DNA of 34,672 nt. Source: a virus. The translations under genes and the position numbers were made by a program. The stretch covers positions 1-34,672 of IMG/VR virus record IMGVR_UViG_3300025133_000356, one strand, 5' to 3'. The notes under the pieces were generated by a model. It had not been told where the DNA came from, ran no database searches, and saw only the letters and a list, made by a program, of their open reading frames with translations. Shown piece after piece: positions 1 through 8,629 of the stretch (positions within the stretch are counted from its first letter, which is position 1; each line of letters starts with the position of its first letter).

Positions 1-548
1 TGTATCACGGCAAAATCGCAACTAAGCTCAATCAGTTTTGGATAAAGCATTTGGTTGCCACCCTCATCTCCCAAGACAAATCCTGGATCTAATACTGGAT
101 TAATTTGCAGGCCGCTCATCGCACCGGCCAATCCACAATCTGCTGCGGAACCGCCGGAAATACCAGCAGAAGTATCGACTATTAAATTTGCAAATTTGAT
201 TTTTATTATCGGAGTGCCTTTAATTGCAGCTGCATTGCCTCGGGATCGCTCATAAGCAGGGTATAGCATAGAGGCCAAAAGAGAACATCTGCGCAAATTC
301 TCTCTTGCCTCCTCTGCAGAGTAAGCAGGTATCTGCCAAGCAAGCGACATCCTTCTTTTTGTACCCTGATAGATTTGAAATGGATCCATGCGTCCGTATA
401 CCGCCTCCTCGTTATATGTACTCTGAAACGAATCAGTCATACCGGTTAAAAAAGCCTTAAAGGCAACGCGAGTGGTCGAAGGAACATGATAAAAGTCTAG
501 TACTGTGCCACCTCCGCGCTTATAATATGAATTTGATGCATCAGCCAC
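1..548 (-). CDS. Probable baseplate / tail-tube-cap protein, 3' part outside window
   Basis: The frame is open from a GTG at 548 to the left edge (182 codons). A GAGGAAA ribosome site lies six bases before the GTG, and no ATG is available near it. It follows the tape measure gene by 19 nt. Visible features are a motif near residue 50 with the order YGRMDP then FQIYQGTKR, followed by SLAWQIPAYSAEEA and a Tyr-Pro motif (MLYPAYE). From memory, this combination is common in proteins encoded just after the tape measure of marine contractile-tail phages, where tube initiator/cap and hub genes sit (gp48/gp54 in T4). I assign the baseplate or tube-cap role by position and this resemblance; I cannot show homology to a specific T4 gene. 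The C-terminus is missing, so any LysM or other domain there cannot be seen. Confidence 0.6.
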   Translation of the reverse strand, partial: MADASNSYYKRGGGTVLDFYHVPSTTRVAFKAFLTGMTDSFQSTYNEEAVYGRMDPFQIYQGTKRRMSLAWQIPAYSAEEARENLRRCSLLASMLYPAYERSRGNAAAIKGTPIIKIKFANLIVDTSAGISGGSAADCGLAGAMSGLQINPVLDPGFVLGDEGGNQMLYPKLIELSCDFAVI

Positions 549-567
549 TTATAATTTCCTCTTTCAA

Positions 568-3354
568 CTAGGCTCCGGAGGCCTGCTTGACAGCTTTTTT
601 AACCAAGGGAACGAAATCATGCTCTCCTATTTGTAAGTAGAACGTATACTCGTTTTTGCCAATACCTGCTTGGCCGCGGCCAGTTGTTGTTCCAGGAGCT
701 GCAGCCGTCGTAAGGGCACCAGGGCGGTTGGGGCCCTCGGCAGCTGACATCGCTCCTGGCGCAAACTTAGTTGCCATAGCTGGAGATGTTATTTTTTCAG
801 CTGCAAATCCAAATTTTTCAGTGGCATTTGCAAATTCAATATAAGTATTGATCTTTTTACCTTCCATACCTTCAGCCAAGCTAGCCAATTCAGTGACATG
901 TTCTTTCATATTAGCCAAGTTTACGCCGCCGGCTTTTGCGATCTTGCCTAGTCCGCCAAACATTTCTCCCAGAGCAGCCACACCGTTATTATCAAACGTT
1001 TTCATAGCTAGGCCAATCATGGCAATACCAGCTGCCATTGCTGCGAAGCCGCCAAGAGCAAGATACGCGACGATGGCCATCTTTGCAGCTGTGAAAGCAA
1101 GAATTGCCATACCAGCTGACATTGCTAGCATGCCCAAGCCAGCTTCAATTGCGTTGTTACCTAGCATTGTAAAACCTAGAGCTATTAAATAGATACTACC
1201 ACCGATCATTAACATCGCAGCGCCGACGGCCAACAAGGGCAGCGAAGCAATAGCGCCGGCTTTGGCCACAAACAGCATGCCTATGGCCAGCGCACCCATT
1301 GCCCCAATCAGACCAAAAATTACTGGAATGGCGGCTCCGGCGCCTTTGTCAAATTGTTGAAAAGCGCTGGCAAGAGTAAAGAATGCCTCTGCAACCAAAT
1401 ATACAGCAGCGCCGAAGCCGGCTAACGCAACACCAACAGCAGCAATTGTTGCCGCCTTGCCCAACATGGCTGCATTTTTAGCAGCTCCAGCAGCTCCAGC
1501 TACGCCGCCGGCTGTTTGTGCAGCATTAAGCTCAGTCTGCGCGACGACTTCTGCCTGTATCAATCCAATTCGTGTATTTCTTGCAGCTACATCGGTTGCA
1601 TCATCAACTTTTCTTTCAGTGGCGGCCGCCATGCGCGCAATATTCTTGACCATGTCGGCGGCTGTTTCGGCGGCTGTGAGGGCGAGGCCTCTTTTTTTCC
1701 ACAGCACTATCCCTCGCCACACGACGGCCATGAAGACCAAACTAGGCACCAACCCGCCGGAGAGCATATCATTGAGTTTTGAAAATCCTACAAGAAGGTC
1801 GCGGGCCTTCTCGACGATTGGCTGAAGGTCGGCAGCAAAATTTTGCAAGATAACTTGTCCCATTTTAAATGTATCCATAGCCTTCGAGGCCTGCTCTTCC
1901 ATTCGTTTTGTCGAAGCAGCATTTAAGTTTTGTTTAGATATCATGTCATCATAACCAGACAAGCCCTGCTTAAGCATTGTTTGCGCCAAAGCCATATCCT
2001 TGATACCGGCAGCTGCCGCAAAAGCTTTAGGTCCAAATTTCGTTGCCAACAATTCAGCCTGCATGCCTGAAGCTTCAATTGATTCCAGGGTCATTCTTAT
2101 TCTTTCTTCTTCGCTAGCTTGCATCATTTCAACAGTGCCTATATACTGGCCGCCTAAGAGCGCATTCATTCTAGCAGCTGCTGTGGCGGCGCCTTCAAAT
2201 TGATCAAATTGAGATGTAAAGTCTAGCTGCGCACCTACTGTAGTTTTCAACGCAACAGCAGAAGCCGATATTTTGCCAAAAACTTCCATCATTTGATCGC
2301 CATAATGAGCCAGCTGGCTAGCAGCCTGAGCGAAATCTTCTTGTATTGCTTTGGCTGATTTTCCAATACTGTCTGCCAATCCGTATAACTGTTTTGTTAG
2401 TTTTTCAGCTTGTGGGCCTGTTTTTCCTAGGGCACCCATCATAAAATTGATGTTCTTTGATGCAATGCCGGCATCAACACCCGATTTTTCTATGACGGCG
2501 ACCAAATTTGACATTGAGTCTTGTGCCTCTTTCGCCATAAAGCGAAATCCACCAATAGTAGAATCCAATGCCGCATAAGCAGCTGCCGATTCCTGCACGG
2601 AAATTCCATTCCTCTGGTTAGAGAAGGCCATTCGTCGTATTTGCTCATCATACTGGCCGCCCGAAGAAGTTGCTTTTTCAAATCCAGCAATTGCAGTTGC
2701 ATTTGTCACCATAAGCGACAATGTCGCTTCTTGTAACTTCATTGCAGCTGAGCCGGCAATATTATCCATATTGAACTGTACTCTCAAGCTCTTGCCGACT
2801 TCTTTAATTGTCTGTCCAAATGAAGCAGTACCGGTTTTGGCAACTAGAAAGCTGCCTACCAGTGTTCCCTTCCAAGATTCAGTAACCGTTGCCAGTTCGC
2901 CGACAGCATCAGCTATTTTTTCAGCTTGGCTAACCAGCGCTGCTTTTGCTCTAATCTGCTCATGGTGGAGCGCGATTTGTTTTTGGAGATTTTCCAGTTG
3001 TTGGTCGTCAAGTGCTAGAATCTCACTCATCATATTGCGTTGTTCAATGAGCGCTGCGCGCTCGGTTGAACTCAACTTGGCCATCTCTTCTGCATTTTGC
3101 TGTAATTTGTTTATGCTTTTCAGCTCGACGGCAGCTTTTTCTTTGACGGTTTCGAGGTCGCCTTCTACGAGACTATGCATTTTCTCTGCATTTTCAACCA
3201 AACTTTGAAGAGTTTCTAATTCAGCTTGGCGGCCTAGAAATATTTCGCCTTGCATTTCTCGCAAACGAACATTAGCATCAGCAAGAGTTCTTGTACTCTC
3301 TACTTGCTGGGCTAGTAAATCTGCCTTTAGTTGTTCAACTGTTTCGTCGGCCAT
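568..3354 (-). CDS. Tail tape measure protein
   Basis: 928 residues. In the family this protein runs inside the tail tube and sets its length. The N-terminal ~125 residues are charged, heptad-like coiled coil. The middle is Ala/Gln/Lys rich and helical. Residues of about 620-785 form a long run of hydrophobic Ala/Gly/Ile/Leu segments that look like several membrane spans, as expected for a tape measure that reaches the inner membrane on ejection. The last 30 residues are polar. It is longer than T4 gp29 (590 aa), and at about 1.5 angstrom per residue would imply a tail near 140 nm, if that rule holds here. ATG start with an AGGA site 11 nt upstream. It lies after the tail chaperone and a small conserved gene, the usual place. 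Function is clear from architecture and context; no direct family motif was checked. Confidence 0.85.
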   Translation of the reverse strand: MADETVEQLKADLLAQQVESTRTLADANVRLREMQGEIFLGRQAELETLQSLVENAEKMHSLVEGDLETVKEKAAVELKSINKLQQNAEEMAKLSSTERAALIEQRNMMSEILALDDQQLENLQKQIALHHEQIRAKAALVSQAEKIADAVGELATVTESWKGTLVGSFLVAKTGTASFGQTIKEVGKSLRVQFNMDNIAGSAAMKLQEATLSLMVTNATAIAGFEKATSSGGQYDEQIRRMAFSNQRNGISVQESAAAYAALDSTIGGFRFMAKEAQDSMSNLVAVIEKSGVDAGIASKNINFMMGALGKTGPQAEKLTKQLYGLADSIGKSAKAIQEDFAQAASQLAHYGDQMMEVFGKISASAVALKTTVGAQLDFTSQFDQFEGAATAAARMNALLGGQYIGTVEMMQASEEERIRMTLESIEASGMQAELLATKFGPKAFAAAAGIKDMALAQTMLKQGLSGYDDMISKQNLNAASTKRMEEQASKAMDTFKMGQVILQNFAADLQPIVEKARDLLVGFSKLNDMLSGGLVPSLVFMAVVWRGIVLWKKRGLALTAAETAADMVKNIARMAAATERKVDDATDVAARNTRIGLIQAEVVAQTELNAAQTAGGVAGAAGAAKNAAMLGKAATIAAVGVALAGFGAAVYLVAEAFFTLASAFQQFDKGAGAAIPVIFGLIGAMGALAIGMLFVAKAGAIASLPLLAVGAAMLMIGGSIYLIALGFTMLGNNAIEAGLGMLAMSAGMAILAFTAAKMAIVAYLALGGFAAMAAGIAMIGLAMKTFDNNGVAALGEMFGGLGKIAKAGGVNLANMKEHVTELASLAEGMEGKKINTYIEFANATEKFGFAAEKITSPAMATKFAPGAMSAAEGPNRPGALTTAAAPGTTTGRGQAGIGKNEYTFYLQIGEHDFVPLVKKAVKQASGA

Positions 3355-3367
3355 AGAAGTTTAAATC

Positions 3368-3712
3368 CTATTCAAATGGCCATTTAAGACCAGTCTTTCT
3401 TTCAAATTTGCGCGTAGCTTGATCAAGCTTAGCTTTGCTCTTATAAGTTTTTGCATCGTTTAAACCAAATTCAGAAACTGCATCTAAATATTTTTTCTCT
3501 CCTACCAGCGCGGTGCTAAAAGCCTGAACCTGGGAAGGGGTACCTTTGATTCGAACGTTGGAAGGGATTCCAGCTTCTCTCCAAAACATTCTTCGAAGAA
3601 TATGCTTAATTCCGTATCCCAACAATCCTAAAAAGCTCTCGTTTACTTCGCCTCTGCTTTTTGCATTTAAATCAATTACGATTGGGGCAAAATTATCTTC
3701 TTTAATATCCAT
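3368..3712 (-). CDS. Conserved-looking small protein upstream of tape measure, unknown function
   Basis: 114 residues, ATG start with a GGAG site seven bases upstream. The N-terminus is acidic. A central segment (LGLLGYGIKHILRRMFWRE) could be an amphipathic helix. The C-terminal half is basic with many Lys/Phe and ends TGLKWPFE. It stands between the tail chaperone frameshift ORF and the tape measure (13 nt gap to the latter), and has its own motif-like promoter (3736-3744) just after a terminator, so it probably begins the transcription unit that carries the tape measure. A role in tail assembly or as a tape-measure partner is inferred from position only. I do not recognise a named family. 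Confidence 0.7.
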   Translation of the reverse strand: MDIKEDNFAPIVIDLNAKSRGEVNESFLGLLGYGIKHILRRMFWREAGIPSNVRIKGTPSQVQAFSTALVGEKKYLDAVSEFGLNDAKTYKSKAKLDQATRKFERKTGLKWPFE

Positions 3713-3735
3713 AAAATGTCTCCAACTCTTATAGA

Positions 3736-3744
3736 ATAAATAGT
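3736..3744 (-). promoter_or_regulatory. Putative late promoter motif, copy 1
   Basis: The coding strand reads ACTATTTAT here, 23 nt before the ATG of the 114-residue gene and directly after a predicted terminator. The same nine bases in the same orientation occur upstream of three other unit-leading genes (8594, 14338, 31600). It differs from the T4 late promoter TATAAATA. Confidence 0.45.
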
Positions 3745-3749
3745 TGTTT

Positions 3750-3781
3750 ATAAAATAAAAGACCAGACATAAGCCTGGCCT
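3750..3781 (-). terminator. Rho-independent terminator
   Basis: On the minus strand a seven-base stem (3781-3775 with 3766-3760, one G-T pair) encloses an eight-base loop and is followed by TTTATTTTA. It begins right after the stop codon of the frameshift ORF (TAA at 3784-3782), so it would end the sheath-tube-chaperone transcript before the next promoter motif. Confidence 0.6.
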
Positions 3782-3973
3782 TTATCTTCTTGCCTTTGAG
3801 GCCGCTTCTTCATGAGCCTCTTTTTCCATCTCAAATTGCTTTTGCAATCTTTGTACATACCACATTCGAATTATAGTTGGCAAGTTATATGCTTCCAAGA
3901 AACCCCATCCACCATGGTATTTCAATAAAAACAATTGCTCATATACATTCTGAATATAATCACTACTTAGGCC
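3782..3973 (-). CDS. Frameshift extension of the tail assembly chaperone (gp26-like)
   Basis: A 63-codon stretch in the +1 frame relative to the upstream gp26-like gene, overlapping its last codons and ending at TAA 3784-3782. It has no ATG, GTG or TTG before residue ~14, and the frame is open back only to about 4046, so normal initiation cannot give the whole segment. It reads like a real protein: VYEQLFLLKYHGGWGFLEAY, then LPTIIRMWYVQRLQKQFE and a charged helical tail. The 0-frame ends GAC TTT TTT TGG; slipping +1 (or -2) on the seven T residues leads into GGC CTA AGT and this frame. Tail-assembly chaperones just before the tape measure are known in many phages to be made as a short form and a frameshifted long form (lambda G/GT by -1, Mu-like by -2). 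Start coordinate given is the first codon after the T run. Confidence 0.6.
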   Translation of the reverse strand, partial: GLSSDYIQNVYEQLFLLKYHGGWGFLEAYNLPTIIRMWYVQRLQKQFEMEKEAHEEAASKARR

Positions 3974-4829
3974 AAAAAAAGTCCGAGGTAAACGGCACCT
4001 CCATGTCTTTCTCGTAGAAGCACGTCGAACACGTGAACGGTTGCGTCAAGTCAACCGTTGGAATACTTTTAGCATATTCTTTTCTTAGAAATCTTGAATC
4101 CATCGCCGGCATATTGTCAACGAAGTCATTAATAAAATGCTGATTTGTATTCTCATTAATTGAAGTAATAATCATCTTCAATTGGTTAGTAAGCAAAGAC
4201 GAAACTTTCTCAGTATTCTTGTTTCTAATATTGCTTTTGTTAATTAGCTGATTTTCTTCCTTGCCTGTTAACATGCGCACTGAAACTGTTGCGTTTGTTC
4301 TGGGCAATTGCACTTCAACGAAGCCTTCCTCGTTTATTTCTATTCCCTGTTCTGATAGGGCATCTGCCGTAACTACTTTTGCATCTTCAAGATCAAACTC
4401 GTGATCTTGCGAAGACCCGCATGCAGGACAAGAAACCTTTGTTTGATATTGCGGACCATAGCCAGTCACTCTGGCGCGAATAACAAGCGCATTCTTATCA
4501 CACACCAGCATATCATTTACTTTCACTCTCTTGTCAAGCACTATATTTTGTAGAAATCTATCTAAAGCAATTCCTTTTCGCAATAAAGCCTGTGAAGTTA
4601 ATATATCCTCATCTTTAGCTGTCATGAATCGAATTTCTAAGCTATCTTGGCCGGCCAAAGGATGGCCCTCTGGATAAAATTTACCCTGAGATGGCAAATC
4701 AACAAACTCTGTTGGAGCTGGCATCTGAAAAGATGCCGGTTGATTCTCTTGCTTAAGAAGATCGGGCATGGGAAGATCGGACGGGGTGTTCAGTGCGCCC
4801 GTGCGTTCTTCATTATTTCTCGCACCCAT
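3963..4829 (-). CDS. 26: gp26-like protein, probable tail assembly chaperone / baseplate hub component
   Basis: 288 residues; ATG with a GAGG site five bases upstream. After a low-complexity N-terminus (1-40) comes FVDLPSQGKFYPEGHPL and EIRFMTAKDEDILTSQALL, the segment I associate with T4 gp26-type proteins. Two Cys pairs (C134/C137 in SCPACG and C267/C270 in CSTC) could bind one zinc. T4 gp26 was long called a baseplate hub subunit; position two genes before the tape measure suggests a tape-measure chaperone. It is longer than T4 gp26 (208 aa). The C-terminus ends FFWPK on a T7 run that probably allows frameshifting into the next ORF. The 78-nt gap upstream (4830-4907) is A/T-rich with no clear promoter or terminator. 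Confidence 0.78.
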   Translation of the reverse strand: MGARNNEERTGALNTPSDLPMPDLLKQENQPASFQMPAPTEFVDLPSQGKFYPEGHPLAGQDSLEIRFMTAKDEDILTSQALLRKGIALDRFLQNIVLDKRVKVNDMLVCDKNALVIRARVTGYGPQYQTKVSCPACGSSQDHEFDLEDAKVVTADALSEQGIEINEEGFVEVQLPRTNATVSVRMLTGKEENQLINKSNIRNKNTEKVSSLLTNQLKMIITSINENTNQHFINDFVDNMPAMDSRFLRKEYAKSIPTVDLTQPFTCSTCFYEKDMEVPFTSDFFWPK

Positions 4830-4907
4830 TTTTACCTCTTTTGTCTTTTTCTAATATACAATATTTTAATAAAACTTTAAAGTCTTTTAAAATAATTATT
4901 GAAAATC

Positions 4908-5489
4908 TTACCTGGGAGTTTTGTCTCCCGCGGTGTTGACCGCCCAGTCATAACGGAAAGTAACATCTAGAGAAACCATTCCGTCTCCGGAATAATCTAG
5001 ATCTCCCCACTTTATGTCGGTAGGCCAAGCATTCTGAAGCCACCAACTTTCTGAAGTCTCAGTGTTGGGGCTGCGTTCGGAAGACGGGCCACCCTTGGAG
5101 GTCAAAGTTTTAATCTGAATCATGTTAAATGCACTAGTAGCGTCTGCTTTTGTGATGGTTCTCTCTGTGACCAGTTGAGCATTAGTCGGTATGACATATC
5201 CCATGTTAAGAAGTGACTCATAAAGACCGCGAGTCATATCGTTTTGGCCGCCTGGGTCAACAAACGATATCGTAACCGGCTCCCACTCCGCAACACCTGG
5301 ATAATAAAAAGTATGATTTAAATATTTATGTGGAGTCTCCCCAATCTTTACGCCCGGTCGGGAGGCTTTGGTAGCATAAAATTGTCCATTGCCGGGGAGG
5401 CCTGGAATCATGACGATAAATTTATATTGTCTCTTTGGCTCTACGTGGGCTTGCGCCCAGAAGAAGCTATTTCCTGGTTTTCCTGCCAT
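4908..5489 (-). CDS. 19: Tail tube protein (gp19-like)
   Basis: 193 residues. It forms the stacked hexameric rings of the inner tail tube through which DNA passes. Evidence: size close to T4 gp19 (163 aa), position directly after the sheath gene, and a typical beta-rich pattern: KRQYKFIVMIPGL near the N-terminus, KASRPGVKIGETPHKYLNHT, FYYPGVAEWEPVTISFVDPG, a Trp/Asp segment (WWLQNAWPTDIKWGDLDYSG) and MVSLDVTFRYDWAV near the end. The order of a tube beta-strand, YPG-x-W-x-P-V and a final DVTFRYDWA is characteristic of gp19-family tubes. ATG start with GGAGG ten bases upstream. The 61-nt gap to the sheath shows no clear promoter, so sheath and tube are likely co-transcribed. Confidence 0.88.
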   Translation of the reverse strand: MAGKPGNSFFWAQAHVEPKRQYKFIVMIPGLPGNGQFYATKASRPGVKIGETPHKYLNHTFYYPGVAEWEPVTISFVDPGGQNDMTRGLYESLLNMGYVIPTNAQLVTERTITKADATSAFNMIQIKTLTSKGGPSSERSPNTETSESWWLQNAWPTDIKWGDLDYSGDGMVSLDVTFRYDWAVNTAGDKTPR

Positions 5490-5550
5490 TTTCTACTACC
5501 CTCCAAAGGTGTTTCTATAATTAACTAGTTCTCTCCACTGTTTTTTTATT

Positions 5551-8535
5551 TTAATCTTCAAACGAAGCGCCGGATCTTGTGATTACGAAATCAAGTGCAA
5601 TGAACTCGATGGCTCGGGCAGGCTTGAGGAAGATCTTTGCATACATGATGTTTCTATCAATCAAGTCTTCGGTCGTAGTTGTCTTGTCCAGCACAACCCT
5701 GAAATCGGTTAACCCTAGTCCAATCTTAATCTCTTGCAAGAACGGCACGGCTCGACCGGTAAAGTTAGCCCAAGTTGCAGGAACGTTCTGTTCAAATAAG
5801 GTAGTTGCTGCAATTCGTGATATCTCTTTCTTGATGAAGATCATCAATCTTCTCACATTGATTCTATCTAGCGCAGAACGAGTCACCTGAAGCGTCTTTT
5901 GGCCGAAGATTACAATACCTTCTGCCGGGAAAGTGGCAATTGGGTTAATGTTTGCCTCATAAAGATCGTCTCGCATTTCTGATGTCAGGCGTTCACGGAC
6001 AGCGATGACTGGAACGCCGGCAGAGCCTTCTGTTAAGCCGCCGCGAGTAAATCCTGCGGGAGCGAACCATAAAGCTGATTTTGCCTGTGAGCTGGCCATC
6101 GTACCAATGCCGGCAATTGATGGCGGTACCCACAACATTGCGCCGTTGATCGTATCTCGAATTCGAATCCAGGGATAGTACGCACAAGCGTAACTTGAAT
6201 TCATCGAGCGATCTTTTAGGTTATCAATGGTGGCGGTGCTGCCACCAAAGGTCTCGGTACCAGATTCCCAAGTAGGCTGATACCCACCCTTAAGGTCGAC
6301 AACGGCTATAGCGTCGCCACGGTCCTCACAAGTATTTATCAGATGACTGGTGAGGCCTTCGTGCCAAATCCCAGGCATTGAAGCCATGTTCATCTCCACA
6401 ACTTCAGGATCAGAGATACTATCGATTGCTTTCTTGACGCTGTGGAAGGGGCTACTAGTCTTCTGACTAGTGTCTTCCATACTCGTGTTATTGAAAGGAT
6501 CTCTTTCGGTGATATTTACACCATCGAAGCCGCCGGCCAGAGGCATAGTAAAGCGATCATAGCCGGCATCAAGAATATCCTTGTAGGATCCAGACCAGGC
6601 AGTAACCGAATTTCCAGTACTGCGACTTCCGCTTGAATAATGTACCAAGCCGTCTTCGTCTGCGCGCAAATCATCTAGCGTAAAGATAAATGAAGTTTCT
6701 TTTGAGGCGTCGGCCATATCGGTCGACAATCGTCGGGCAACGTCTCGGTTACTTCGATCAAAATTAACGCCGTCGGCCGTCTCTCTAGAATCATATCCCC
6801 AATAAGCATCTTTCTCGCTGCCCAAGTTGCTATCAACAGACCCACTTCGTAAAGTGAATCTTGGGAATTCAAGTTTAATATCTACGCCTTCTGCGGGGCC
6901 GTCGTAGTTGACACCGCCGGTCCCAGCGTCATTGTTCAAGCTCATAACAGCGAAAGCTGTTGGCGAGGAAGATGCCATCTGCGCGGTATTAGCGTTGTTG
7001 GCTGCAATTTGAAGCGCTTTGACAACTGTTGCAGCACCCATAACATAGGCGTCGGAGTAAGCAGTCGCTTGATTGTGCTTGTCCATGGCTGTAACTTTAG
7101 TAGATACAAGCTTAAAGTCTTTTGGTTTTTCTGGGCCGTAGTAGCCGAATGGAAGAAGCAGGGGATCTGCCGTACCAGCATCGACATCGGAAGCTAATTG
7201 AACACGAATGTATTTCGACTGATTCCTATAGTTGCCGTACTCAATATATCTCTTAGTGCCCTCATCCCAGTCAGTATAGGCGTCGCCTATTTTTTTGCCG
7301 ACATAATTTACAGAATTCGGATTCAAGTTGCAGCTGGTAAATCTTTCCAATACTTTGACGGCCCCGTCGTTGTCGTCAAGTCTTCTCACGATGACAGTGA
7401 AGGAGCCATATGGATCTGCTGCGCTTCTAGCTAGTTTGACATCTTGAACCGAAATCTTAAGATTGTTCTGTGCCCACTCTCCACTGTCTAACGTCACTAA
7501 TCTAAACAACTTTGAAGTATGGCTTGGGTGCGTAGTGGGGTCGAAGCCGCCTTCGGGGACATTGACGCCGGCAGCATCAGAGTGTGACCGTAAATCCTGT
7601 GAAATAACCCAACCGGTTGTGGCTCGCTGTGCGCCTTCTCTGTGGTGTTGCCAGCCTGAAGTACCGTTGCCTAGGCCAAAAACCACACCAACAGATTCGC
7701 CGGCAGCAGTGCCGGTCGATAAGTCATTCACAGCTTTATCGTAAGTCTCGCCTAGCCAATAAGTTTCTCTATTTTCTCTATTCCTAGCCTGATTGCTGGT
7801 CAAAATTGGATTAGTGTTTAAAACTTTACGAATGTATTTGTTGCTATTCTTGTTGAAGTTAAAATCAGTCTTCTTAATAATAGCACCGTCAGCGTCTCTA
7901 ATCACTCCGGTAAAAGTATTTTTAGCTGCCTTATTGTAAATAAGGGTACAATTGGCTTCGGCCTTGGCCTCGGCGGCTCCCGGAATGGTACCGCTAAGAG
8001 CAAAAGATCCTTCTGTCAAATAAATGACAGCAGCTAATGAGCCGGTGACATCGCCGGCACCACCATTTGTAGCACCCGAGCCAGAAGGAGCAATGAACAA
8101 GCCGTATGCACCACCTTTGGTGGCCGGGGCCGTACCAATTTCTGCGCTGGTACCAACGGCGCCTTGGAGCCAAGTTTCCCAGCCACCATAGCCAGAATAA
8201 GCCTGTTTTTGAGGGTGTTCTTCACCTAGGAGACGTACGTATGTTAAAGGAGCAGCATTTCGTAACCAAGCTTGAGCGGCATACATGCCATACATCGGGG
8301 TAGTATTGTTTCCTTCCCTCCAAACGTCGCCACCCTGTCCTCCGGGGACAGGTGTGCCGAAGACATCTACGAATTCGGAAAATGACTCAACCCTAACAGG
8401 TCGCATGCTCGGACCTTTGGGGGCGCGGCCAATAATTACGGGACCTATGGGGTCGCCAATATCAGGTAATTGGGAATTATCGATCTCATCGATAAAAATG
8501 CCGGGGGATACAAACTTAAATTTTTTAACAGACAT
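5551..8535 (-). CDS. 18: Contractile tail sheath protein (gp18-like), enlarged
   Basis: 994 residues, against 659 for T4 gp18. The N-terminus (SPGIFIDEIDNSQ, then GPVIIGRAPKGPS) is the usual sheath start. The conserved C-terminal domain is at about 840-994, with RERLTSEMRDDLYEANINPI, ATFPAEGIVIFGQKTL, INVRRLMIFIKKEISR and a final ARAIEFIALDFVITRSG. These C-terminal pieces form the contractile core. The extra length is in the middle (about 100-650), Gly/Asn/Asp-rich, probably surface domains on the outside of the sheath. ATG with GGAGA eight bases upstream. It leads a transcription unit with the putative promoter at 8594, followed by the tube and chaperone genes. Confidence 0.92.
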   Translation of the reverse strand: MSVKKFKFVSPGIFIDEIDNSQLPDIGDPIGPVIIGRAPKGPSMRPVRVESFSEFVDVFGTPVPGGQGGDVWREGNNTTPMYGMYAAQAWLRNAAPLTYVRLLGEEHPQKQAYSGYGGWETWLQGAVGTSAEIGTAPATKGGAYGLFIAPSGSGATNGGAGDVTGSLAAVIYLTEGSFALSGTIPGAAEAKAEANCTLIYNKAAKNTFTGVIRDADGAIIKKTDFNFNKNSNKYIRKVLNTNPILTSNQARNRENRETYWLGETYDKAVNDLSTGTAAGESVGVVFGLGNGTSGWQHHREGAQRATTGWVISQDLRSHSDAAGVNVPEGGFDPTTHPSHTSKLFRLVTLDSGEWAQNNLKISVQDVKLARSAADPYGSFTVIVRRLDDNDGAVKVLERFTSCNLNPNSVNYVGKKIGDAYTDWDEGTKRYIEYGNYRNQSKYIRVQLASDVDAGTADPLLLPFGYYGPEKPKDFKLVSTKVTAMDKHNQATAYSDAYVMGAATVVKALQIAANNANTAQMASSSPTAFAVMSLNNDAGTGGVNYDGPAEGVDIKLEFPRFTLRSGSVDSNLGSEKDAYWGYDSRETADGVNFDRSNRDVARRLSTDMADASKETSFIFTLDDLRADEDGLVHYSSGSRSTGNSVTAWSGSYKDILDAGYDRFTMPLAGGFDGVNITERDPFNNTSMEDTSQKTSSPFHSVKKAIDSISDPEVVEMNMASMPGIWHEGLTSHLINTCEDRGDAIAVVDLKGGYQPTWESGTETFGGSTATIDNLKDRSMNSSYACAYYPWIRIRDTINGAMLWVPPSIAGIGTMASSQAKSALWFAPAGFTRGGLTEGSAGVPVIAVRERLTSEMRDDLYEANINPIATFPAEGIVIFGQKTLQVTRSALDRINVRRLMIFIKKEISRIAATTLFEQNVPATWANFTGRAVPFLQEIKIGLGLTDFRVVLDKTTTTEDLIDRNIMYAKIFLKPARAIEFIALDFVITRSGASFED

Positions 8536-8593
8536 TAATCAGCTCTCCTTTTGGAAAAATAAAACAGTATAGAAATCCAATATTATTTCTTAA

Positions 8594-8602
8594 ATAAATA
8601 GT
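8594..8602 (-). promoter_or_regulatory. Putative late promoter motif, copy 2
   Basis: ACTATTTAT on the coding strand, 58 nt before the sheath ATG, in a 94-nt A/T-rich gap. Same orientation as the other three copies. No terminator hairpin is seen in this gap. Confidence 0.45.
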
Positions 8603-8629
8603 GTTATGTTTAACCAAAAACCAAAATTA

